Shown piece by piece: positions 21,969 to 33,534 of a DNA stretch of 64,000 nucleotides (position 1 is the stretch's first letter; every line of letters starts with the position of its first letter). Source of the DNA: Locusta migratoria (taxonomy: Eukaryota > Arthropoda > Insecta > Orthoptera > Acrididae); contig CM048745.1 in the NCBI GenBank assembly GCA_026315105.1, forward strand, positions 759,267,006-759,331,005. Reading direction: 5' to 3'. Made by a program: the position numbers and the translations under genes. Under the pieces are notes generated by a model, which saw only the letters and a list, made by a program, of their open reading frames with translations, did no database searches and had not been told where the DNA came from.

Positions 21969-22313
21969 TTTTAATTCAATACCTCTCCTTATGTTTCATA
22001 TATGGTATAACGAGACAATGTTGTCTCAAGGAATTGTTTTATTTGTTGATAACAATTATCTACTATTCAATGTAAACGACGTAATATCTTGTAAATTCCT
22101 CTAAACCTAGTGCATAATCAAACATGGCTAGATTCATCATCACAAGCTATACAAAAGTCTATTTTACAGGTTACTGATTCTTTTTGTTTACAGTATGCAC
22201 ATTGGTATTCAAAAAGTTTAATACAGACTTTATTTCTGTCATATGTGTGTATTCATTAAAATATTACTTTGAAAGCAATTATTTTTGTCTTAACATCAGT
22301 GATTGTACTCTTA

Positions 22314-22481
22314 AAAAATGTTCAAATGTTGGTAAATCTATCGAACTCAACTGCTGGGTTATTAGTCGGTATCTTACAAACTACGTAAACTAAGGACAAC
22401 ACAAACACCTATGCCCGAAGGGGGACTCGAACACCAAACTGCTGCAAGGCGCCCTAGTGCGCACGGCTAATCCGCCGCGGC
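22314..22481 (-). repeat. S1 SINE, diverged
   Basis: Reverse S1 copy from the tail aaaaaatgttcaaatgttgg to the head ccgccgcggc. B-box region ggggactcgaacacca is mutated. The surrounding 21991-22313 and 22482-23040 hold nothing recognised. Confidence 0.8.
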
Positions 22482-23049
22482 TTGTTATTTTGTATCTTCT
22501 GTAAAAGTAAACGTAAGATGTTAAAAAGCAGCAGTTGTTATTCGCACTTGAAAAAGTGAATGTATTTTGCGTATTGCTCCCATATGTAACTCATTGTTTT
22601 TATATCTGTGAAAGTTCTTCGTAAAAGTGTGGAACTGGGAATGCAAGATGGATGCCATGCACTACTATGCACTACTATGGCTACATATAATAAATGTGTT
22701 TTCGACAAAGAGATGATTTTTTCTGACCTCATATTAATAACCTTTGAACGAGTCGTCATACCAGCTAAGACAACGATGTCATCAACTTCTCAGACAATTC
22801 AACATATGTAGAAATTGAAATAAACTTCACCTTCGAAAGTTTTTTATAGGTTTAGCATAAATTTGAATTTATAACGTTCATTGTATACATTATGAGTTGT
22901 GCTCATTAAACTAGAAGGGGGCTGTTTTAACATCCATAGTTGATATTGTAACTCTTTAAAGTTCCTACAGTTTTACTGAGAAACTAGTAGGCTGTTTAAT
23001 TTCATAGCAATAAATTTGATAATTGATAAAGTGAAATGCAGAAAGACAT

Positions 23050-24420
23050 AATTAAATGAACGAACAGCATAGCATGAAATTAGCTTAATTTATTAATTTT
23101 TCCAAGAGTTCCGCGACAGAATAGAAACAGTGACACGTGAGAAAATTTTTCTGGTTCGTCTTGAAGGAGTGTCGATTCTTATTAAGCTCTTTCACTTCTA
23201 GTGGCAGCTTATTAAAAATGAATGCGACAGAACACTGCACACCTCTCTGCAGAAGGTCGTGTGATCTAAATGCAGATTCTATTTTTGTCTAGTATTAACT
23301 GTGGGAAAGCTGTTAACTCTTGGAAATAACCAAGTAGTTTTAACATAAAATGACAATATGGTATGTATTGAGAAGCTAGAATTCCCAGGCTACTAACAAA
23401 GTGGCAACAACAGGTATGCAAGATCACCCTAATTATTGCTCGAACAGCCCGTTTCTGTGCCAGAAATTCCTTTCTTCAAGGAAAGAAGTTTTCCCAAACA
23501 ACAGAACCATACGTGATAAGCGAATGAAAGTAAGCGAGGTAGCTCACTTTTCGTGTTGAGCTATCACTGTTTTCTGAAAACTGTAGTTTCGGAAGAAGCT
23601 CCTGAACATGTGCTTTCCATGTCAGCTTGCGGTATATCTGAACGCCTATAAAATCTGAAAAGTTCAGTCTTACGTATCATATGCACGTTCTGTGTAATCA
23701 AAATCACAGTTTTTGTTTAATTGTGTGTCAGAAACTGTAAAAACTGAGTTTACTGTCTTTAGTATCAATTTATTTTCTGCAAGCCATTTACGTATTTATT
23801 TAACTAAACTGTTTGATACTACATCAATATTACGAACCACATTCTTACTATGAAGTTAGTGTCATCAGTAATATTCTGTTATACTACAAGGCATTTATAA
23901 ATGTAGTCTCCGAAAAGGACGCTGGGGCACATCCACTTAAGTTCCCCATTGTGAGTGCATAGCACAGTCATTTTCAACACCGCAGAGGAACACCTTATAC
24001 TGTATGTTATGAAAGTGAGAGGTAAACGAGTTGTGAACGACTCCCCCCTTACTCCAAAATGTTCCAAATTCTGCAACCAAATCTTGCTACTAACAGAATC
24101 ACCCGCTTTTGTTAAATCAAGGAATACGCCTTGCGTTCGCAGCTTTTTGTTCACTCACTCAGATGCCTCACAGATAAAAGAGAGTATAATTTTTTCATTT
24201 GTTAAACCACTTGTGAAACCAAACTCTACATTTGACAGCAAATTGTGGGAACTGAAATGATTCAATTAACGTCGAATAAACAGCCTTTTCAACAATTTTA
24301 TCAAAAACTGATAAGATAGAAACAGGTCTAAAGTTGTTGACGGTAAACACTTTCTTCCTTTTCATAAAATTGTTTCAAACTGAGTGCCACAATCTGTCAC
24401 GAAATTTACCATATACATGT
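23050..24420 (-). pseudogene. LINE reverse transcriptase remnant
   Basis: Minus-strand non-LTR RT. Reading from 24400 downward: KVFTVNNFRPVSILSVFDKIVEKAVY (fingers), then GVFLDLTKAGDSVSSKIWLQNLEHFGVRGES (about 24130-24038), where the catalytic motif A Asp is kept (LDLTKAGDS, canonical KAFDS with F changed to G). Downstream there is a run equivalent to the thumb and C-terminal region and a decayed 3' end near 23050. It has many stops and no intact FADD box. It resembles the LINE B group, not demonstrably the same family. Confidence 0.7.
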
Positions 24421-25049
24421 TATAAATGCGAAAGTTTGTGTGTTTGTTATCACGGATTTGGATACAATTTTGCGTGGCCTTAGCTGATGTCCTGAATTAA
24501 CACATAGGCGACTTTTAAAAGTGTATATTACGCGTTTTCTATTAACATGTATAGAGAGATATATGCGTTACAGTTCTTAGAAGCATCTAATTCATCATCA
24601 GAAGAATCAGATTTCAATTGTTCGGAGTAGTTGTGTCGTTAGAAACGTAACGTTCTGAAAGTCAGTGGTATCGGACACTGGTTCGCGTCCAACTACAGTT
24701 ATATTTTTTTCTTTGTTATTTTTTCTTTTTACTTTCATGTTTGCAAAAACGCCCATTTTCATTTGTTGTAACAAAGAATGACGTACATAAATTGAGGACT
24801 TGAAATTGGAAATGCTCTGAGTACCGTAAGAAAAGTTTTCTGTGAAATGCGAACTACAAACAAAGCTTAATTAAGTGTAGAAAGCGCAAACTGCCACGTG
24901 TAAAGAGCGCATACAGCAGCGAATGTGAATGTAGTACCAAATGCACTCAACAGATGGCAGGTGGTGTAATAGCTGCTGCAGTTAACAAATGAAACGCGCA
25001 GTGTTCCAAACCGTTATTATCATTATTACCCTCATTTCGAGTCTTCCAG

Positions 25050-25226
25050 TGGCCAAGCTCAAAGGCACCATGCTGCGGAGTGCATCGCAGCTCGCTGTCG
25101 GATGTTCGAGTCCTGCCTCGGTCATGGGTGTCTGCGTTGACCTTATCGTAAGTACGTTTAAGTAGTTTGTAAGCCTGGGGACTTATGACCAAAGTAGTTC
25201 AGTCCATTCGGTTTACAAACATTAGA
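25050..25226 (+). repeat. S1 SINE, old copy
   Basis: Forward, strongly diverged: B-box cggatgttcgagtcct near 25098, tail tttgtaagcctggggactta and tttacaaacatta. No clear target duplication. 24421-25049 holds only a weak tRNA-like B-box (ctggttcgcgtccaact near 24681). Confidence 0.75.
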
Positions 25227-25248
25227 TTTTGTCTATAAAAGAAAATTA

Positions 25249-26066
25249 CACTACTGGCCATTAAAATTGCTACACCAAGAAGAAATGCAGTTGATAAACG
25301 GCTATTCATTGGACTAATATATAATATATTATACATAATATGCGACCATCATGATGCTGTAAACAGAAGCGAAATAATGACATTTTGCCATTCCTGCAAC
25401 CAGGTTCGTCGTTGCGTACACCATAGCAGGCGCTTCTGTCTGTGATGCCGCGTCAAGGGTAACCGCAACCATGGTCTCCGAGCTGATAGTCCATCCTGCT
25501 GCAAACGTCGTCGAACTGTTCGTGCAGATGATTGTTGTCTTGCAATCGTTTGTTGACTCAGGGATTGAGACGTGGCTGTACGATCCGTCACAGCCATGCG
25601 GATAAGTTGCCTGTCATATCGACTGCTAGTGATATGAGGCCGTTGGGATCCAGCACGGCGTTCCGTATTACTCTTCTGAAATTATCGATTCCATATTCTG
25701 CTGACAGTCGTTGGATTGCGACCAACGCGAGCAGCAATGCCGCGATACGATAAACCGCAATCGCAATAGGCTAATCCGACCTTTATCAAAGTCAGAAACG
25801 TGATGGTACGCATTTCTTCTCCTTACACGAGGCATCACAATTACATTTCACTAGGCAACGCCGGCTAACTGATGTTTGTGTATAAGAAATCGGCTGGAAA
25901 CTTTCTTCATGTCAGTACGTTGTAGGTGTTGGCACCGGCGTCAACCTTGTGTGAATTTTCTGAAAAGCTAAGCATTTGCATATCACAGCATCTTCTTCCT
26001 GTCGGTTAAATTTCCCGTCTGTAGCACGTTATCTTCGTGGTGTAGCAGTTTTAATGGCCAGGAGTG
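25249..26066 (-). mobile_element. Tc1-like T1 copy 2, internally deleted
   Basis: Both inverted ends are present (cactactggccattaaaatt at 25249 and its complement ttaatggccaggagtg to 26066), with TA on each side (25247-25248, 26067-26068). Compared with the plus copy at 2948-4326, about 550 bp are missing between tgcgaccatcatgatgctgt (25352) and the tatataatatatta end region, so this is a non-autonomous deletion derivative. Confidence 0.88.
25350..25835 (-). pseudogene. T1 transposase, N-terminal half
   Basis: Minus strand from an ATG at 25835-25833. Helix-turn-helix region near 25700, then an 82-codon open stretch (25597-25349) reading RTATSQSLSQQ...ARTVRRRLQQDGLSARRPWLRLPLT...RRTWLQEWQNVI. 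It stops at the internal deletion just before the first catalytic Asp region. No catalytic domain remains, only the DNA-binding part. Confidence 0.8.
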
Positions 26067-26069
26067 TAG

Positions 26070-27463
26070 TTCCATAAAATACGCTGTAAACATGATAATA
26101 AGTTAAATTATTGTGGATGAATTTGTAACGAACGCTACAGAGGGCTTCCTCCAGCCAGGCACCTACCTATAATCTAAAGCAGCATTTTTCAACCTATCGG
26201 TCGCCATCCCCGCAAAGTGTTGCTCGGGAGTTCGAGTTGTCAGGTGGACGCAGTAGCACCATGTTCGATAGCAAATCTACGTTTCGTGAAATTTAGTGTT
26301 ATAAGCGGCACACGGAAGTGACTAGGTTTAGTGAAAGTAGCTTAATTAACAAGTCATCTGTAGGTGGTAAAATAGCTTTGTTGTAACACGTTTCGTATGG
26401 CCTTTAAACAGACATCGAAAGTGTCACAGGGATAAGATGTATCTATGACACTTTTCATTTCTGATGATGGACCGACCTGAACGAGAAACATTAAAACCAT
26501 TTTTCCACTACATGATGTCAATTAAGCGACTGAACAGCGTCTGTGCAGTACTGGTATACTTATTTACAATGATCGTAATTTACTTGTATGATATTGTCAC
26601 ATGATCAAAAGTTATCATATCAGATAAACAATACCTAATACATACATCGGTACATAACAATATTTTTTTCTACGGGACCATAGTAGTTTTCAATGCGGAA
26701 TTATTTTTATTCAAGTAACATGAATACCTTTTTGTTACAGGGTCATAATGATAAGTTGCTGGTTAAGGGTTTTCAGTATCCTTTCGAAGAAATCTAAAGT
26801 TAATGAGCATCCTTGAAATATTAAGAAATTCTAATGTGAAACCTATGCTCTTAAGATTTTTATTCTACCCTTGCAAATATTTATAGTGCGCAACGGACTG
26901 ATTTGACTATTTACTGTACCTGAGTCTCCTGCAAGGAAGACATTAACAGCATGTCACGTAGAAGTCAGAAAGATGCTCCCTGCCTACCTACAATCGGTGA
27001 AAGTTTATCACTTATGTAAAGATAGACGTAGATGACATTTCCTGTAAGAAAAAAATCTTAAAATTAACAAAGTGTAACTAGTTCGGGTATTAAAGTGATG
27101 TCGCCATTTACTGAAATGAAAAAATGATTGAAACTTCTGATTTATTTACTTTTACAAAAACTCAAATAATAAATAAGCAAATTAAATTTTAATTTCCAAG
27201 TTTCAGATAGATTGGCAGGATAGATGATACGTATAAACAATTTCAAAACAAAATAAAGTGGTAGAATGTTACCTACTTTAAAACTAATTTAATTTCGTCA
27301 GTTTACGTTCTGTTGTCGCAGTGTCAGAAATATTACGCAATGGTAAAAAGATGTATTTGTTGGTGCTGTTTGGGGATGGGTGGAGTTTTCCTAAAGCGTT
27401 TGCAGACGATAACGTTAATTGATCCGACAGCTGCTAGCTCTGTCTTCGCTGAAATCGAAACTA
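26070..27463. other. No recognised feature
   Basis: AT-rich DNA. A single B-box-like gggagttcgagttgtc occurs near 26227 without a convincing tRNA-like context. Confidence 0.35.
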
Positions 27464-27474
27464 AATGTTGTTTC

Positions 27475-27674
27475 AAAAATGTTCAAATGTTTGTTAAGCT
27501 TATGGGACTTAACTACGGGGTCATCAGTTCCTAAACTTACAAACTACTTATGAACTACTTACAAACTAGGACGGCACAAATATCCATGCCCGAGGGGGGA
27601 TTCGAACCCCCGACCGTAGTGGCCGTGCTGACCGTGACTGGAGCGCCTCAGTCACCTCGGCCACCGCGGCCGGC
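27475..27674 (-). repeat. S1 SINE with 11-bp TSD
   Basis: Reverse full-length S1 copy close to consensus. Perfect direct repeats aatgttgtttc at 27464-27474 and 27675-27685. Confidence 0.95.
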
Positions 27675-27689
27675 AATGTTGTTTCTCTT

Positions 27690-30240
27690 GATCACGTACT
27701 GCCGATTGCACACTCCCTGTGTCTTGACGAAGTCAAGAACAGCCTGTAAATGCTATTACTATAAATTGGCGTGATATGTTAGACTAACTCACCACGTTGC
27801 CACTCAAAATGATGTTAGCAAGCGTTAACTATTGCACTCGGTCTTGGTCAACACTGTAAACAAGGCGCAATCCTTCTTACTCTCCAATGGAGATTCGCTA
27901 GCATCCGCTCCAAGACAGGGGGCTCCTTACAGTGCAATAGTGCAATACTGTAGAGGAGTCCTTATCACTTATCCACAAAAGAAATAGGCGCCACAGCCTC
28001 GCACCGCTAGCGACCACACACGCAGCCAGTGCAGGCGAGGGAGCGAGCTGCCTTAATTTTCCTCGATCCGCTTGTGTATATCTTTGGATGACGCTAGCGC
28101 TTCCCCACCAGTGGCTCGCCTGCCATTCGGATAGTGCATCTTAATAAGCCGTATGGCTCACTGGCAAATAGTGAGACAGCTAACGTCTCATTTAGAAATT
28201 TCCTCACACAGTCGGTGGCGCCAGTTGTAATTCGCGTTCCACCTGCGTCCTAAAAGTTCAAAGTACACATGCTTCGTTTGGCGTGGAATTGTGCAGCTTT
28301 TAAAAGGATTTTTAAGCGTCCATATTTCCCAACGAAGGGAGTGGCTTTCTGGAGGTAGATTGCCCAGTCCGAGGGAATTGGGGCGCGGAGCCTTTCGCCC
28401 ACCTGCTATTGTCACCGGTGGCTGCCATGCAGGTGCCTCGTCTCCCTTTAGACCTTTACAAAAACAAGTGTTTGTTCACTAGTATGCGTTAGCCTCATCT
28501 TGTTGCACTTCCGACATGATCACATAATTTGTATATCAAACAGTAATTACTATCATTGAAAATGTCCATACCCCATCGAGTTTATATTCAAAAGATTCGC
28601 GTCGACGAGTAAAATATGATTTTGAGGTCAGAATATGCAGGAAAAGACAGTGAGGAAAACCTGACTCCTTACAAAGTTATGTACCAGCTTTGATGGTTTC
28701 ATACACATGACAACACGTAGCCATAAACTAAATATTTAAATTTTATTCTTCATGACAGCAAAGTCACACATCAAATACTTTCGGTTTTGATCAGTTTTCG
28801 CTACTGCAACGTTCAACAGACGTGGATAGCTATGCAGACCTTACATACATCTAAGAAAGAAAGTTAAATACTTCGTCTTTCAAATCACTGACATAACTTT
28901 ATTATGGGTCTTAGGGTTGCCAGACATTTTTACTCCGAATAATGATAGCGGGTTCAATAAGGTTGGAAAACACTGATGCTAAGTATTGTTCAGCAGCCAG
29001 TATGTGCATCTGCAAAAAGAAAGAAGAAGTAAGCAATAATTTCAAAATCTGTTGGTCTCATATGGTTGAAGCACAGGTAATCTGTAGATCATAATGCTTT
29101 CATATTACAAATGTTAGTATTCAAACCTATAACACATAATTGTAACCTGTTTCTCGTAAATTTTTTTTGTAGATAAAAGTTTGAAAATGGACGAAATGTG
29201 CCAAAACTACCCATAAACACCTACAAATAAATGTGCAACTGCGACAGTGAAGTATATAATGAGAAAAGCTTTGAAACACTTGCTGACCCTCTTCCATCTT
29301 ACGATGAAATTTCACATGTGGTCTTAATTTTTTCTTGAAAATTAGTTATTATTTTTGCGTACCGCATACTGTTTGTCAACTTAAAGACGAGACCAGAGCT
29401 TTCCCAACTGGGTGTCGCGATATCCTGTGGTGTCGCATAGTAGTATCAAGGTGTCGCGAGACTAACAAATTTAAACACTAAACAAACAAACTTGTCGTAA
29501 AAAAACACAAAATGTCCTTCTCTTCACACTATTCCGAATACTCTCCTACAGCTAATCATCCTTCTCTTCATTCAATGCACCACAGATTTCGTATTAAAGG
29601 AATGATCGATCACTCGATCATCCGGACCTCAGTTATAGGGATTCGCGATTATCCGGATTGCCAACTGCGAATAAATATCTTTGTTGTCTGTTCCAGATTT
29701 TCTTTCAGTTTCCTGTATGTAACAGATTTTGGGACCAGAAAAGACCTTCATATTCTTACTTCTCACAAATATTTATCCACTTTTTCCGAATATGTCGGGA
29801 CTTCCGCGGTCGTGGTTAAGCAAGAACCTAACAATAGAACTTAAATAATAAATTCACCACTTGCCATAAATTTCTGAAAATAATGTGATAATATCGAACT
29901 GAAATGGAATGCTGTCTACATCAGAAATCCGAGCAGCTAATTTCCAGATGTCGTTTTCAATCGATCCATGTACACACGACAGCCAAAAACGATTTCTGAA
30001 ATTAAGTTTTCGTGTTTCGGAAGTTGCGTCGCATGTAGAAGAAGCAAGTATTACTGTGTGAGTTAGGCATTGTTGTCTGCGATGTTACTCTTTTCTACAT
30101 TTCTGTAATTCTTAATGTTTCCTTTTCTTGCGATGATTGTACGTAATTTCTGCAGTCATGATCAACATTAAACATGTCAATGCGCACGAGAATTTCAATT
30201 TCGCTTACAAACTACATTTAAGGGATACTTTATTCCCCCC
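27690..30240. other. Mostly unrecognised DNA
   Basis: No gene found. 27800-28450 is moderately GC-rich, with no domain in its frames. 29600-29660 has cgatcatccggacctcag and cgcgattatccggattgcc, which resemble pogo/Tigger-type terminal sequence, but no transposase was found. A C13 run follows at about 30236-30248. Confidence 0.3.
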
Positions 30241-30589
30241 CCCCCCCTTACAACCATCGAAATTCTGTGGGACACGAAGACCACGCGCCAATCTCACAAA
30301 ATGCCTCCACTGAACTCTGTTTTGGACGAGTTCTAGCCAATTGTCCACACAGTGACGCTCGTACAAAAATTGAGCAGTATGCTACAACATTACAAAAATA
30401 AACAAGAAACAAAATATACTAAAATAAAAATCGTGACTGACAATGGAAATAACGGAGCTTAGCAATATCACCACCACGTCATCTGCGTTCTACATAGGTG
30501 ACCAATGAAACTGCTTGACTGAAAAGCGAGGTTTCACTCGCATGTTGGCTATACATTACTAATGTTGTTTGTGATTGAAGTTTTATTTA

Positions 30590-30870
30590 CAGAAATTAAA
30601 AATTTGCACTCAGAGGTATTTGAATACGAGCCTCACACAAGTAGGTTTGAGAGACAACACTCAAGACGCCTGAGCCAGCGCGCTACTTGTATGCCGCAAT
30701 ATTCGTCATATACTATTTATTCTTCCGCAACCGTTACAAGCAGTGCGAAGAGAAATATTGACCTGGCGCTGCAGTCGGTCTCAGCACACATGAGCCACCA
30801 GGCCTGACGTCACGTCTGCGCATGCGCACTAGCGAGCAGACGACTGTGACGCCTCTCTGCGCACGTACCA
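30590..30870. promoter_or_regulatory. CRE plus NRF1-type site cluster
   Basis: A perfect palindromic CRE, TGACGTCA (30805-30812), lies five bases before TGCGCATGCGCA (30817-30828), a perfect NRF1/Ewg-type palindrome, in CpG-rich sequence. Just upstream (about 30600-30690) is a weak minus-strand tRNA-like sequence (cgctggctcaggcg ... gtattcaaatacc), so the cluster may belong to an unknown repeat. No transcription unit is visible nearby. Confidence 0.4.
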
Positions 30871-30899
30871 GCGTGGCTGAACCCCACTTTAGCACACGG

Positions 30900-31220
30900 A
30901 GCTGGTTTCCAGCTATCGCGGCGAGAGCGCTCCAAAATGCGTTTTCATCCTCATTATCAGCATTGTAATACGTATTGGAAGGGAATTGACATAATTTTAT
31001 TGAGATATCTGGATCGCATTCCCAGAGAAAGGATGTAATTTTACAGCGATTTCTCGCTTGCTTTCGAATTATAGTAATATATTTACAGTGTGCTGCAGCA
31101 CATTAGCACATTATCTCCAGCCGCCACTGTGTCCACATTCAGTCGTCTACAAAGCCTGGAGATTTCATTGTTCCAGGAGCTTCTTGGTCTTCTTACTGGT
31201 CTTTTTCCTATTAGTTGTCG
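30900..31220. other. No recognised feature
   Basis: AT-rich DNA without recognised motifs. Confidence 0.35.
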
Positions 31221-31298
31221 TTAATGACTAGCCGGCCGCGGTGGCCGAGGAGACTGAGGCGCTTCAGTCACGGTCTGCACGGCCACTACGGTCGGGGG

Positions 31299-31499
31299 CC
31301 GGCCGCGTGGCCGAGAGGACTGAGGCGCTCCAGTCACGGTCTGCACGGCCACTGTGGTCGGGGGTTCGAATCCCCCCTCGGCCATGGATATTTGTGCCGT
31401 CCTACCTCGTAAGTAGTTGATAAGTAGTTTGTATGTTTAGGGACTTATGACTCCGTAGTTAAGTCTCATAAGCTTAACAAACATTTGAACATTTTTTTT
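31299..31499 (+). repeat. Inner S1 SINE
   Basis: Second forward S1 copy inserted in the B-box region of the outer copy. The perfect 11-bp duplication acggtcggggg lies at 31288-31298 and 31500-31510. Full length with a short T/A-rich end. Confidence 0.93.
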
Positions 31500-31610
31500 A
31501 CGGTCGGGGGTTCGAATCCCCCTTCGGGTATGGATACTTGTGCCGTCCTTAGAATAACGTAGTTGATAAGTAGTTTGTAAGTCTAGGGACTGATGACCCC
31601 GTAGTTAAGT

Positions 31611-31664
31611 AGGAAGGAGCTTGGAGTTTTAACGTCCCGTCGACAGCGTGGTCATTAGAGACGG
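31611..31664 (+). repeat. 54-bp insert in the SINE tail
   Basis: Segment aggaaggagcttggagtttt ... gtcattagagacgg breaks the outer SINE tail and is flanked by a perfect 12-bp duplication ccgtagttaagt (31599-31610 and 31665-31676). The core (ttttaacgtcccgtcgac, gtggtcattagagacgg) is a motif I associate with another dispersed arthropod repeat. Only a fragment is present. Confidence 0.8.
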
Positions 31665-31779
31665 CCGTAGTTAAGTCCCATAGACATTTGAACATTGATT
31701 TTGAACTTAATGGCTATGGTGTCTTCCTTTAATGCTGAAACTTACTCGCTCTGTGCGCCTCTTGTAGCTGATCAATCAC

Positions 31780-32215
31780 TAGCGCCCGCGGTCTGACACC
31801 TCATTGTGTGTGACGGCTGTGTTGAGTTGCTGTCGGGAGCAGCCGGCTGGCGGACACGCCCACAGTGGGGGGCGTGGCCCGCGCGGTTCCCGCGCGCCGC
31901 GCGCCGCATTCCCGGCGTTTGTCGCGGTGTCGCGCGGCGGCCTATTCAGGCGGCGGCAATTACAGCGCCCCGTGACGAGCGATAAATCAGAAACGGCCGC
32001 GGCGGCGGCGGCGGCGCGCGCATGCGCAGTGCCGCGCCGCGCAGTGGCGCACAGTGCCGTCTGCGCGCCTAATGACCTTATTACGGCGCGGCCCGCGGGA
32101 CAATGGCGGCATTGCCGGCCGGCCCGGCCCCATGCATTATTCACCAGCCGCAGATCACGGCTGCCCGCGCTGTCACCGCCTGTAGCCGAGGATCCCGGGG
32201 GCGCAGAGTCGTAAA
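31780..32215. other. Strong CpG-rich island
   Basis: About 430 bp of very GC-rich DNA, including a (GGC)n run (31997-32014) and cgcgcatgcgca (32016-32027), an NRF1-type site. Long overlapping open frames on both strands reflect composition and show no domain. It lies directly after the SINE nest. Candidate promoter or regulatory island of an unseen gene. Confidence 0.5.
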
Positions 32216-32332
32216 CTATACTAACTGTGTTTTCGGAAAATAGCCCTCCACTACTTCGTGCAAAGTAGGGATGTGAAGTTCATGAACTCTACTATTCCAT
32301 GAAAGGAACTTCAGAGTGTAACTTAGATTAAA

Positions 32333-32516
32333 ATTGTGTGCCGGAACCGGGATTCGAACCTGGAACATTTGCCTTTCGGCGGCATTCGCTCTACCTACTG
32401 AGCTATCCAGGCACGCTCCACGCCTTCTCCTTACACCTCTAATTCTGCCAGTACCTCGCCTCCTACTTTCCAGATTTCACGGTTCTCCTGCGCAGCTTGC
32501 AGAACTAGCACTAGAT
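32333..32516 (-). repeat. tRNA-derived repeat, family S3
   Basis: Minus-oriented tRNA-like sequence: A-box tggatagctcagtaggtaga, B-box aggttcgaatcccggt, with ccgaaaggca in the anticodon arm, and a conserved 5' region (ttctgcaagctgcgcaggag) to 32516. It abuts the 3' end of the LINE at 32514. Confidence 0.8.
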
Positions 32517-33510
32517 TATATTAGATTAGTAGATCATGAATACGACACTTCGTAATGATGTGGAATGTGTCCGGTTAATGAAAGGCGTCTTCACAAATTA
32601 TTTCTTTTATATCTAAAATTTCATCTATAGTGCAGAAGGAGTTGCCATTCAGAATTTTTTTTAATTTATTTTTAATGATAGTTGGCTACCTGTCAGGCTG
32701 TTGATGCTGTTTGATAGGTGACCAAAGACATTTGTGGCAGCATAATTCACCCCTTTCTGTGCCAAAGCTAGATTTAACCTTGGAATAGTGAAGATCATTA
32801 TTTCTCCTAGTGTTGTAGCTATGTACACTGCTATTGCTTTTGAATTAGGTGGGATTGGTAATAACAAATGTTATAAGTGAGTATATATACTGTGCAGCTA
32901 CTGTGAAGATCTATAGCTCTTTAAATAAGTGTCTGTATGATGATGTTGGATGGGCTCCAGAAATTATTCTGATAACACGTTTTTGTGCAATGAATACTTC
33001 TTTACTCAATGATGAATTGCCCCAGAAAATGATGCCATACGAAAGAAGAGAATTAAAATAGGTATAGTAAGCTAATTTACTGACATGTATATCACCAAAA
33101 TTTGCAATTACCCTAATAGCATAAGTAGCTGAACTCAAACGTTTTAGCAGATCTTCAAGTTTTCCAGTTCAACCGCTCGTAATTGCATACACCAAAATTT
33201 TTTGAATATTCTACCTTTGCTATGGATTTCTGATCAAAGTCTATATTTATTAATGATCTCATTCCATTTACTGTACGGAACTGTATGTACTGTGTTTTAT
33301 CAAAATTTAATGATAGTCCATTTGCTGAGAACCTCTTAATGATATTCTGAAAGACGTCATTTACAATTTCGTGAGTTAGTTCTTGTCTGTCAGGCGTGAT
33401 AACTATACTTATATCATCAGCAAAAAGAACCAGCTCTGCATCTTCATGAATATAGAATGGTAAGTCATTAATATATATTAAGAAGATAGGATATCGTGGA
33501 CACATGACTT
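32514..33510 (-). pseudogene. LINE B copy 2, reverse transcriptase
   Basis: Minus-strand non-LTR RT, 5'-truncated. FLIYINDLPFYIHEDAELVL (about 33485-33426) leads to the polymerase box LFADDISIVI, then NDVFQNIIKRFSANGLSLNF and KTQYIQFR, open for 116 codons (33505-33155). After a frameshift, HVSKLAYYTYFNSLLSYG and IFWGNSSLSKEVFIAQKRVIRIISGAHP (33138-32911) form the thumb and post-RT region. The 3' end is at about 32514. The catalytic Asp pair is intact, but the protein is partial. Same family as 17.2-18.5 kb. Confidence 0.85.
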
Positions 33511-33534
33511 AGTCAAAGCATAAGAGATGTTTTC

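Larger units (their letters stand above)
21444..21990. repeat. Fold-back element with tRNA-Thr-like arms
   Basis: Long inverted repeat. The outer ends aaggagaggcattgaatt (21444) and aattcaatacctctcctt (21973-21990) are complementary. Each arm contains a tRNA-like sequence, and the centre (about 21804-21821) has a loop near tgttccctgtgaaatgta. Each arm is about 175-185 bp once a SINE inserted in the left arm (21531-21712) is removed. The inner arms (cacgtctccctccacaccac / gtggtgtggagggagacgtg) are almost perfectly complementary. Confidence 0.85.
31231..31707 (+). repeat. Outer S1 SINE of a three-layer nest
   Basis: Forward S1 copy in segments 31231-31298, 31511-31610 and 31677-31707, interrupted twice. 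Outer direct repeats ttaatgacta (31221-31230) and ttaatggcta (31708-31717), one mismatch. Confidence 0.9.

Noticed and set aside
29512..29844. 110-codon frame with pogo/Tigger-like terminal sequence
   Set aside because: Only a short similarity to such termini by eye (cgattatccggatt). No transposase motif and no matching opposite end found.
31779..32214. Two overlapping 120-136 codon frames on opposite strands
   Set aside because: CpG-rich composition explains them. No recognisable domain.
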